Source: Sporosarcina ureae
Lineage (GTDB): Bacteria > Bacillota > Bacilli > Bacillales_A > Planococcaceae
Direction: 5' to 3'
Length of the DNA stretch: 64,000 nucleotides
NCBI RefSeq assembly: GCF_002109325.1
Contig: NZ_CP015348.1
Location: 3,163,501 to 3,227,500, forward strand
Below, piece by piece: positions 9,051 to 16,432 of this stretch (position 1 is its first letter; each line of letters starts with the position of its first letter). A model generated the notes under the pieces. It did not search any database. It was not told where the DNA came from and saw only the letters and a program-made list of their open reading frames with translations. Position numbers and translations under genes: made by a program.

Positions 9051-9392
9051 TCAATCAATCGAACGATCAAATAAAAAAACTGATACGGCAATATCATCAT
9101 CAATTTTAAAATCGCTAAATAAATGTACAAATTTTGCTTCAACCAATTCTTCCAATCCAGCAGGTGGTTCTTTTTTATAGACTTCTTGAATCATGCTAGT
9201 CCGTGCGCGGTGCACCATTTCTTTCCCGTCTTGTGTTCCAGCGATGAACTTTTCCGTCGGAGTCAAATTACCATAGAGCGTAGAAACTGCCATATTATCA
9301 ATAAATATAGTATGAATACGTTCTGGGCCTTTGCCAAATAAATCTTTCCGTAGTTTGCGGATAATATCGTTAAATTCATGAACTTTTTTCAT
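9051..9392 (-). CDS. yrhF: DUF2294 protein, YrhF-like
   Basis: 113 residues of the DUF2294 family, with GKGPERIHTIFIDNMAVSTL and a middle ARTSMIQEVY helix. B. subtilis yrhF sits directly beside the formate dehydrogenase gene yrhE, and here the homologue lies between fdhD and fdhA. This supports a role connected with formate metabolism, but no biochemical function is established to my knowledge. ATG follows AAAGGTGG. First gene of the minus-strand formate transcript. Confidence 0.8.
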   Translation of the reverse strand: MKKVHEFNDIIRKLRKDLFGKGPERIHTIFIDNMAVSTLYGNLTPTEKFIAGTQDGKEMVHRARTSMIQEVYKKEPPAGLEELVEAKFVHLFSDFKIDDDIAVSVFLFDRSID

Positions 9393-9445
9393 GGAATGTC
9401 CACCTTTCTATATCACAGAATAATCTAACTATTTGAGAGTTGTCA

Positions 9446-9474
9446 TTGTGTTATACGCTTTATTACTTTATACT
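9446..9474 (+). promoter_or_regulatory. Candidate SigA promoter for fdhA
   Basis: TTGTGT (9446-9451) and TATACT (9469-9474) are 17 bases apart. Transcription from here would make a leader of roughly 170 bases before fdhA. Confidence 0.5.
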
Positions 9475-9580
9475 AAATACACAACAGATGTAAATCTAGT
9501 ATGTGATTGCTAGAAGTTCATCAACTACATGTAATAGTAAGTATGGATTGGTTCTTTAGCAAGACCTGTTAAGAAACTAT

Positions 9581-9630
9581 TCCACCATAAAAATTTCCGC
9601 GATGACGGTTTTTTTATGGTGGATTTTTTA
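9581..9630 (+). terminator. Intrinsic terminator in the fdhA leader (possible attenuator)
   Basis: TCCACCATAAAAA pairs with TTTTTTATGGTGGA around a loop that holds CCGCGATGACGG, and is followed at once by a T-rich tract on the plus strand. It ends about 10 bases before the fdhA ribosome site. The gene to its left runs the other way, so no plus-strand gene needs a terminator here; it most likely controls read-through into fdhA. Confidence 0.65.
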
Positions 9631-9654
9631 TTTTAGAAAGAGGAGGATGCCTGT

Positions 9655-12579
9655 ATGTCTATTTCAATCAATGATAAAATTTTCGACTTCCAACCAGGGG
9701 CAACACTCATTCAGATCATCAATGCAAATAAAATAGAGCACCCTCAAATCTGTTATTTGCCTGAAGTTGACCCGATCCAGACATGTGATACGTGCATAGT
9801 CGAAGTGAATGGTGAATTAACACGTGCTTGCTCGACACAAGCAGTCGATGGCATGGATGTTAAATTAGCGTCTCCACGTGCAAAAGAAGCACAAACGGAA
9901 GCAATGGATCGGATTTTAGAAAACCATTTACTCTATTGTACTGTTTGTGACAACAATAATGGGAACTGTAAAGTACATAATACTGTGGCACTTATGGAAG
10001 TGGAAGAACAAAAATATCCGTACGAACCAAAATGTTCAAAAGACGAAGTGGATTTAACTCATCCTTTTTATCGCTACGACCCGAATCAATGTATTGCTTG
10101 TGGTCAGTGCGTAGAAGTCTGTCAAAACTTGCAAGTGAACGAGACACTTTCTATCGACTGGGAACGCGACCGACCGATTGTTCTATGGGATGGCGGCGCC
10201 AAGATCAATGATTCGTCTTGCGTAGGGTGCGGCCATTGTATTACGGTTTGTCCATGTAATGCTCTGATGGAAAAAACTATGCTTGGAGAAGCAGGGTTTA
10301 TGACGAAGATGGGCGACGATTTGATGGAGCCTATGGTGGATCTAATAAAGGATGTAGAGCCTGGGTACAGCAGTATTATGGCCATTTCCGATGTTGAAGC
10401 AGCGATGCGTGAATCAAAAATTGATAAAACGAAAACAGTATGTACATTCTGTGGAGTTGGCTGTTCATTTGAAGTATGGACGAAAGATCGTACAATATTA
10501 AAAATACAACCTGTTTCCGATGCACCGGTCAACCAGATTTCAACGTGTGTCAAGGGAAAATTCGGCTGGGATTTTGTAAATAGTGAAGAACGCATTACCA
10601 CACCCCTTATTCGTAAAGGGGATGAATTTGTAGAAGCCTCATGGGAAGAAGCATTGGATTTGGTCGCGAAAAACCTTGGCGAGATCCGTGACGAGCATGG
10701 AAGTGACGGAATTGGCGTCATATCTTCATCTAAAATTACTAACGAAGAGAATTATGTCATTCAAAAGTTCGCGCGCCAAGTATTCGGTACTAATAACGTA
10801 GATAACTGTTCGCGTTATTGCCAATCACCTGCAACGGACGGATTGTTCCGTACAGTAGGAATGGGTGGCGACGCTGGAACTATTAAAGATATTGCTAAAG
10901 CAGGCTTAGTTATTATTGTGGGAGCAAACCCTGCAGAAGGGCATCCCGTTCTTGCGACACGTGTAAAGCGTGCGCATAAGCTACACGGCCAAAAGTTAAT
11001 CGTAGCCGATCTTAGAAAGCATGAAATGGCGGAGCGTGCTGATATCTTCATGACACCTCAACAAGGTACTGATCAAGTATGGCTGATGGCAGTCACGAAA
11101 TATTTAATTGATCAAGGTTGGCATGATCAGCAATTCATTGAAGAGAATGTGCATCATTTTGATGAATTTACTGATGTCTTGAATCGCTATACACTCGAAT
11201 ATGCAGAAAAAGTAACAGGTATTTCAAAAGAAGTTTTGATTCATACTGCAGAAATGATTCGCGATGCTGATGGTACATGTATCTTATGGGGAATGGGTGT
11301 TACACAAAATACAGGTGGTTCTGATACATCCGCCGCAATTTCGAATCTATTGCTGGCAACAGGAAATTACCGTCGTCCAGGTGCAGGCGCATATCCTTTA
11401 CGTGGACACAATAACGTACAAGGTGCATGTGATATGGGAAGCTTACCTGGTTGGTTGCCTGGCTATCAGCATATTACAGACGATGCAGCACGACAGAAAT
11501 TTGAACAAGCTTATGGTGTAGAAATAGATAACAAACCTGGTCTAGACAATATTCAAATGCTTCATTCGATTGATGAGGGCGTTATGAAAGGTATGTACAT
11601 TGTAGGAGAAGATATGGCCCTCGTAGATTCCAATGCGAACTATGTTCACGATGTATTATCCAAACTCGACTTCCTAGTTGTACAAGACATTTTCTTCTCA
11701 CGTACAGCACAGTATGCAAACGTCATTTTGCCTGCAGTGCCGTCCCTTGAAAAAGATGGTACGTTCACCAATACGGAACGTCGCGTCCAACGACTATATA
11801 AAGCATTGCCGAATAAAGGAGACTCCCGTCAGGATTGGTGGATCATCCAAGAAGTTGCGAATCGTTTAGGGGCAAACTGGAATTATACGCATCCAGGCGA
11901 CATTTTTGCTGAGATGACTAGTTTAAGTCCTATGTTCTCAGGCGCTTCTTACGACATGTTGGAAGATTGGGGCAGTTTCCTTTGGGGCAGTCTACAAGGC
12001 GAAAGTACACCACTTCTTTATACGGATGGATTTAATTTCGCAGATAAGAAAGCACGCTTTGCATTATCCGATTGGATTGAACCAGTTAAATTCCCTGAAG
12101 AATTTGATCTTCATATTAACAATGGGCGAATGTTGGAACATTTCCATGAAGGGAATATGACGAATAAATCTGAAGGAATCCAAGAGAAGGTTCCTAATAT
12201 ATTTGTGGAAGTTTCTCCTGAACTGGCAAAAGAACGCGGGGTAGTAACAGGTACTTATGTAAGGCTGATCTCACCATATGGAGCTGTAAAATTGCCAGCA
12301 GTCGTCACAGATAGGGTGCGGAAAAATGAATTGTTCTTACCGATGAACTCAGTTAATAAGGAATCAGCGATTAACTTCTTAACAGGACCGGCTACAGATG
12401 AACGCACAAATACTCCGGCGTACAAGCAGACGAAAGTTCGCATGGAAGTGCTTGAAAAACAAGGCGAGAATCCTCTGCCAAAGAGTAATCACCGCGATAA
12501 GAAGCGTCATCCGCAAAATGGCGTGGAAGTACAGCGTAAATGGAATCGACCAGGATACGTCCAATTAACAGATCAATAA
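9655..12579 (+). CDS. fdhA: Formate dehydrogenase alpha subunit (Mo/W-bisPGD)
   Basis: 974 residues, a cytoplasmic NAD-dependent-type catalytic subunit that oxidises formate to CO2. Order of domains: an N-terminal 2Fe-2S domain (Cys near 34-60), a Cys-rich linker (CTVCDNNNGNC), two 4Fe-4S motifs (CIACGQCVEVC and CVGCGHCITVCPC), the 4Fe-4S of the molybdopterin domain (CTFCGVGC), the bis-MGD domain, and a C-terminal dinucleotide-binding domain. The Mo-ligand position is Cys389, followed by Gln390, in CSRYCQSPAT, where classical formate dehydrogenases have Sec/Cys then His. Length matches B. subtilis YrhE/YjgC. AGAGGAGGA precedes the ATG. It heads an operon with the DUF1641 gene. Confidence 0.93.
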   Translation: MSISINDKIFDFQPGATLIQIINANKIEHPQICYLPEVDPIQTCDTCIVEVNGELTRACSTQAVDGMDVKLASPRAKEAQTEAMDRILENHLLYCTVCDNNNGNCKVHNTVALMEVEEQKYPYEPKCSKDEVDLTHPFYRYDPNQCIACGQCVEVCQNLQVNETLSIDWERDRPIVLWDGGAKINDSSCVGCGHCITVCPCNALMEKTMLGEAGFMTKMGDDLMEPMVDLIKDVEPGYSSIMAISDVEAAMRESKIDKTKTVCTFCGVGCSFEVWTKDRTILKIQPVSDAPVNQISTCVKGKFGWDFVNSEERITTPLIRKGDEFVEASWEEALDLVAKNLGEIRDEHGSDGIGVISSSKITNEENYVIQKFARQVFGTNNVDNCSRYCQSPATDGLFRTVGMGGDAGTIKDIAKAGLVIIVGANPAEGHPVLATRVKRAHKLHGQKLIVADLRKHEMAERADIFMTPQQGTDQVWLMAVTKYLIDQGWHDQQFIEENVHHFDEFTDVLNRYTLEYAEKVTGISKEVLIHTAEMIRDADGTCILWGMGVTQNTGGSDTSAAISNLLLATGNYRRPGAGAYPLRGHNNVQGACDMGSLPGWLPGYQHITDDAARQKFEQAYGVEIDNKPGLDNIQMLHSIDEGVMKGMYIVGEDMALVDSNANYVHDVLSKLDFLVVQDIFFSRTAQYANVILPAVPSLEKDGTFTNTERRVQRLYKALPNKGDSRQDWWIIQEVANRLGANWNYTHPGDIFAEMTSLSPMFSGASYDMLEDWGSFLWGSLQGESTPLLYTDGFNFADKKARFALSDWIEPVKFPEEFDLHINNGRMLEHFHEGNMTNKSEGIQEKVPNIFVEVSPELAKERGVVTGTYVRLISPYGAVKLPAVVTDRVRKNELFLPMNSVNKESAINFLTGPATDERTNTPAYKQTKVRMEVLEKQGENPLPKSNHRDKKRHPQNGVEVQRKWNRPGYVQLTDQ

Positions 12580-12597
12580 ACAGTGAGGTGAATGTCA

Positions 12598-13086
12598 ATG
12601 GCGGCACCAATTACTTCTATTAAAAGAGAAGAACGATCTGAACTAGAAATTCAGCAGGAAAAATTGGCCGAACTGCAGAAACAGATTGCAGAACAAGAAG
12701 AGTCTTTGCAGAAGATCATGGAAATTACAGGAGAACTGCATAAGATTGGCGCGTTAGACGCATTGCAAGCCATGCTTCATTCGAAAGAAAAAATCACGGG
12801 TATCGCTTTAGGGCAAGTTTCAAGGGAGCCAGTTACGAATATGTTAAATAATCTGATGGCGGGAGCTGGAGTATTAACCGCATTAGATCCAGTAACTATT
12901 CAGCAACTTTCTAAAAGTATACAAAAGGGAGTATCTGAAGCTGAGCAAGGAAATGAAGAAGGACAGAAAACAGGTGTTCTTCAATTGATGAAATCCATCA
13001 ATGATCCAGATATTAACCGTGCGTTAACATTCGGTATGAACTTCCTAAAAGGAATGGGTAAAGGTTTAGAAAATAAATCAGAGTAA
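12598..13086 (+). CDS. yrhD: DUF1641 protein, YrhD-like
   Basis: 162 residues: an N-terminal coiled coil (about 12-45, rich in Gln/Glu) followed by a DUF1641 region (about 100-155, ending NRALTFGMNFLKGMGKGL). B. subtilis yrhD is adjacent to the formate dehydrogenase gene yrhE. Proteins of this family accompany formate dehydrogenases in Bacilli and may help assembly or electron transfer, which is not settled. ATG at 12598 is preferred over 12592 because GTGAGGTG ends only one base before the latter. It is 18 bases behind fdhA. Confidence 0.82.
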   Translation: MAAPITSIKREERSELEIQQEKLAELQKQIAEQEESLQKIMEITGELHKIGALDALQAMLHSKEKITGIALGQVSREPVTNMLNNLMAGAGVLTALDPVTIQQLSKSIQKGVSEAEQGNEEGQKTGVLQLMKSINDPDINRALTFGMNFLKGMGKGLENKSE

Positions 13087-13139
13087 GATTTTTGCGAAAT
13101 AGGCTAGGTTGCTTCATACTGTAATAGAAGAGTTCACAT

Positions 13140-13175
13140 GTTCCCTAGCCATTCCGGCTGGGGAACTTATTCATT
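13140..13175 (+). terminator. Weak intrinsic terminator after yrhD
   Basis: An 11-base-pair stem (GTTCCCTAGCC with GGCTGGGGAAC) is followed by TTATTCATT, a poor T tract. Some read-through into purU is plausible. Confidence 0.55.
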
Positions 13176-13204
13176 AAGCAACTTTATATGTAGGAGATGA
13201 AAAA

Positions 13205-14113
13205 ATGTCAACCCAAAGTAAAATCACAACACATTTAGTAGAACAATCCGCAGCATTAAAAAATATCGGCAGACTGTTAGTGAAATGCTCCGATAAACCA
13301 GGAATCGTATCTGCTGTTTCAACATTTTTGTTGCAACATAAAGCAAATATCGTAGAGTCTAGCCAATATTCAACCGATCCTGAAGGCGGCATGTTCTATC
13401 TGCGTATCGAATTCCACTTAGACAATTTATTGGATAAAAAAGAAGAATTTGAAGCAGATTTTAAGAAAATCGCAAATCAGCACGAGCTCGACTACAGCTT
13501 TTCCTATGCAGTGGAACTAAAGCGCACCGCTATTTTCGTATCAAAAGAACCTTACTGCTTAATGGAGTTGCTGTGGGAATGGTACAATGGCGATTTGAAT
13601 ACGGACATCGTTGTTGTCATTAGTAATCATGAAGATGCACGCGCTATGGTCGAGTCATATGGAATTCCGTTCCACTACATTCCAGCGAATAAAGATATTC
13701 GCAAAGATGTTGAGCGGCAGCAAGTACAGCTGATGGAAGAATACAAAGTAGATGTTTTGGTACTAGCACGATATATGCAAATTCTAACTCCAGAGTTTGT
13801 CAGTCACTTCCCGAATCAAATCATCAATATTCACCATTCATTCTTACCAGCATTTATCGGCGCGCGTCCTTACGAGAGAGCCTTTGGACGTGGTGTGAAA
13901 TTAATCGGTGCAACGTCCCACTATGTGACGAATGATTTGGATGAAGGTCCAATCATCGAGCAAGACATAGAGCGTGTAGATCACCGTGATGATATCGTGC
14001 AATTGAAGAAGATTGGCCGTACGATTGAGCGACGTGTGCTGGCGCGTGCAGTGAAGTGGCATCTTGAAGATCGAGTGATAGTAGAGAATAATAAAACTAT
14101 TGTCTTCCAATAA
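13205..14113 (+). CDS. purU: Formyltetrahydrofolate deformylase
   Basis: 302 residues: an N-terminal ACT domain (about 20-100, KCSDKPGIVSAVSTFL) and a C-terminal formyl-transferase domain. PurU hydrolyses 10-formyl-tetrahydrofolate to formate and tetrahydrofolate, which balances the one-carbon pool. The active-site set is visible as NIHHSFLPAF and the Asp in HYVTNDLDEGPII. ATG follows TAGGAGATGA. Location beside formate dehydrogenase makes sense, since PurU produces the formate that FdhA oxidises. Confidence 0.95.
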   Translation: MSTQSKITTHLVEQSAALKNIGRLLVKCSDKPGIVSAVSTFLLQHKANIVESSQYSTDPEGGMFYLRIEFHLDNLLDKKEEFEADFKKIANQHELDYSFSYAVELKRTAIFVSKEPYCLMELLWEWYNGDLNTDIVVVISNHEDARAMVESYGIPFHYIPANKDIRKDVERQQVQLMEEYKVDVLVLARYMQILTPEFVSHFPNQIINIHHSFLPAFIGARPYERAFGRGVKLIGATSHYVTNDLDEGPIIEQDIERVDHRDDIVQLKKIGRTIERRVLARAVKWHLEDRVIVENNKTIVFQ

Positions 14114-14124
14114 GAGACACGAAA

Positions 14125-14154
14125 CCGCCACTCAAATGAGTGGCGGATTTTTTA
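14125..14154. terminator. Terminator between purU and yitT
   Basis: CCGCCACTC pairs with GAGTGGCGG around AAAT, followed by a T run on the plus strand. The convergent yitT gene ends within the T tract. Confidence 0.9.
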
Positions 14155-15015
14155 ATGTATGGGTGACTTGAAAGTTGCTCCATGCGTTTCCTGTGTATTC
14201 ATAATGGTCAGGAATGCGGAAGGGTCTATATCGGTAGTGATTTGCTTCAGCTTTGATATCTCTAGTCTAGTCACTACGATATAGATGACATCTTTTTCAT
14301 TATCTGTATAGCCACCACGACCGTGCAACTTCGTGATGCTACGACCAAGTCGGAGACGAATCGCTTCCCCAAGTTCTTCATATTCATCCGAGATAATAAA
14401 GACCGCTTTCGTTTCATCCAGCCCTTGTATGACAATGTCGATCGCTTTAGAAGCGATATAATATGTAATGATTGAATACATAGCTTTTTCTGGTCCAAGA
14501 ACAAAGCCAGCCCAACCGAAGATGAAGAGGTTGAAGAACATGACGAATTCTCCGACACTGTATGGAATCTTTTTAGTCAGTAGAATTCCAAGAATCTCCG
14601 TTCCGTCCAACGCACCGCCATTACGTATAATGGTTCCGACACCCGCACCTAGTAATAAACCTCCAAAAACTGTCGCAAGTAAAGAATCGGTAACGAAAGG
14701 ACCTACATTTTTAAGTGGAAACTCTACAATTGCCAGTAAAGCGATCGCATAAGATGAAGAGATAAAGAAGTTTTTCCCGATATGTTTATAGCCAAAAAAC
14801 AAGAACGGTAAATTCAGAATTAATATTAAAATCCCGAATGGAATACCGGTAATGAAGTTTAATATAAGAGCAATTCCAATAATTCCCCCATCTATTACAG
14901 AGTTAGGAATTAAAAATAAGTCTAGTGCTATTGCCGTGACCACAACACCAATCGAAATGAATAAATAGCGTCTGAGTAAATGACCTACTGTTTCTTTTTT
15001 ATGTTGTTTTCTCAT
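14152..15015 (-). CDS. YitT family membrane protein
   Basis: 287 residues. About five or six membrane segments (the DUF161/YitT membrane repeat, starting [20 protein letters not shown] and including [10 protein letters not shown] and [21 protein letters not shown]) are followed by a cytoplasmic DUF2179 domain (about 215-285, with [15 protein letters not shown] and GRGGYT). Function is unproven; several paralogues per genome are normal in Bacilli. The ATG at 15015 is chosen over a TTG at 15033 because AGAGG lies seven bases before it. Its upstream region now borders the IS30 element. Confidence 0.88.
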   Translation of the reverse strand: MRKQHKKETVGHLLRRYLFISIGVVVTAIALDLFLIPNSVIDGGIIGIALILNFITGIPFGILILILNLPFLFFGYKHIGKNFFISSSYAIALLAIVEFPLKNVGPFVTDSLLATVFGGLLLGAGVGTIIRNGGALDGTEILGILLTKKIPYSVGEFVMFFNLFIFGWAGFVLGPEKAMYSIITYYIASKAIDIVIQGLDETKAVFIISDEYEELGEAIRLRLGRSITKLHGRGGYTDNEKDVIYIVVTRLEISKLKQITTDIDPSAFLTIMNTQETHGATFKSPIH

Positions 15016-15064
15016 GAAATGCCTCTTTTCCAAAACTGTTACTTTCTATCTTAACGGAATATAA

Positions 15065-15077
15065 AGAAAGAAAGTAG
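15065..15077 (+). repeat. Left 13-base direct repeat flanking the IS
   Basis: AGAAAGAAAGTAG here is identical to 16322-16334 on the other side of the insertion sequence and directly abuts its left end. Confidence 0.6.
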
Positions 15078-16321
15078 CCAAAATTGCAATATTAAGTTAG
15101 CCACTTAGATAAAATCCAGTGTACGTATGAAGGGGATGTATTCTTCAATCGATATGCTCGTTTTGGAAATACTATGCTAACCTAGCTAACTCTTCTTCAA
15201 ACAGAACGGATGGCTGTCGATAGTTCAAAATCTTCCTGGGCAACTGATTTAGTGTCTGGTAAATACGTTGAATAGACTCTGTGGAGTAATCAGAAATTGC
15301 TTTTCCTTTAGGAATATATCGTCTGAGAAGACCATTGTGTCGCTCGTTAGATCCTCTTTCATACGGTGCGTATGGACGAGCGAAATAGACGTCTGTGACA
15401 CCTTGAAGACTCTTTGTCAGATTAGAAAACTCGCTGCCGTTATCCGACGTAATCGTTTTAAACACTTGAGAAAACAGCTCGCCAAAATCCTGTCGTAGCT
15501 GATTGATCGCAAAGTCCACTGAATCATGATCTTGATCATCTAGGAGGATGGCATAATAGTTTCTCGTTTTACGTTCAACAAGCGTCAATAACGCGTTGTC
15601 ATCAGACTTTTGTCCTTCTACTGTATCAATTTCCCAATGACCGAATTCTTGACGGTTATCAATTTCAATAGGACGTTCAGCGATACTCATTCCCAGAATA
15701 CGACAGTTTCTTCGGATGCGTTTCACTTTGGTGTTCCGTCTCAGTTTCATCGGCAAGTCTATGTTTCGCACGCGTAATACGTCTAAATCAATGTAGTTAT
15801 AAAGGGTTTTCATGGACACAGTAGGTCGGTCTTTCCACTCTTCTTGACGGCTTGTAAACCCGACGACTGCATCTGGTGACCAGTCTTGATTTAAGATTTT
15901 GTCACACGCGAAATTGACAAATTCATTGGCTATAAGCAACTTACTTTTTGCGCCACACTGAAGTCGATTTCGTTCATATATCGCCTGTCCGGTTTCAGCG
16001 AAATAGGCAGTATAGGATGTGCGCCCAGTTTTGAGCTGGGTAGTAGTTCCACGCTTTAATTCATTAGCGATGGTTTGATGAACGCGTCCTAAGCGCCTAC
16101 CGATCTCACGGTTGGTGTGCCCTTCCTTGTGAAGCGCTTCGATTTGACCGCGCTCAAAAGCTGACAGGTGTTTATTTTTACGGTTTTGTATGGTATTCTC
16201 AAGTTGTGCCACTATAAAACTTCCTCTCATTGTTTGTCTCGTAACTTCAATGATACACGAAATTTTATAGTGGCATTTTTTTATTTGAATTTAGATGGCT
16301 AACTTGATTGTACAATTGGCC
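15078..16321 (-). mobile_element. IS30-family insertion sequence
   Basis: About 1.24 kb holding one transposase gene. Imperfect inverted ends: the left reads CCAAAATTGCAAT then AAGTTAGCCA, and the right end on the minus strand reads CCAATTGTACAATC then AAGTTAGCCA. A 13-base direct repeat abuts both sides. Exact ends could shift by one or two bases. The transposase is intact, so the element may be active. Confidence 0.85.
15172..16212 (-). CDS. IS30-family transposase
   Basis: About 346 residues: an N-terminal helix-turn-helix (HLSAFERGQIEALHKEG, then a GRRLGRVHQTIANELKRG recognition helix) and an rve-type DDE catalytic core. Catalytic residues are the Asp in GHWEIDTVEG, the Asp in TSDNGSEF, and the Glu in GSNERHNGLLRRYIPKG, all with IS30 spacing. 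A GTG at 16212 fits the family N-terminus and lies about ten bases behind AGAGGA; an in-frame ATG at 16230 has no ribosome site. No frameshift or internal stop. Confidence 0.93.
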   Translation of the reverse strand: MAQLENTIQNRKNKHLSAFERGQIEALHKEGHTNREIGRRLGRVHQTIANELKRGTTTQLKTGRTSYTAYFAETGQAIYERNRLQCGAKSKLLIANEFVNFACDKILNQDWSPDAVVGFTSRQEEWKDRPTVSMKTLYNYIDLDVLRVRNIDLPMKLRRNTKVKRIRRNCRILGMSIAERPIEIDNRQEFGHWEIDTVEGQKSDDNALLTLVERKTRNYYAILLDDQDHDSVDFAINQLRQDFGELFSQVFKTITSDNGSEFSNLTKSLQGVTDVYFARPYAPYERGSNERHNGLLRRYIPKGKAISDYSTESIQRIYQTLNQLPRKILNYRQPSVLFEEELARLA

Positions 16322-16334
16322 AGAAAGAAAGTAG
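16322..16334 (+). repeat. Right 13-base direct repeat flanking the IS
   Basis: Identical to 15065-15077 and directly abutting the right end of the IS. Confidence 0.6.
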
Positions 16335-16432
16335 TGTAAATATTAGGTTTTATATTTTTCTCCAAAGTACGTGATGAATGTTTTACACTTCGTGGACATA
16401 AGATAATACATCATAGCCTAATTGGAGGAGAT

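Noticed and set aside
10122-10721. Long minus-strand reading frame inside fdhA
   Set aside because: It is antisense to conserved Fe-S and bis-MGD coding sequence and has no ribosome site or protein-like motifs.
10807-10824. Possible selenocysteine in FdhA
   Set aside because: The Mo-ligand codon is TGC (Cys) and there is no in-frame TGA, so no SECIS element or selenium use is needed.
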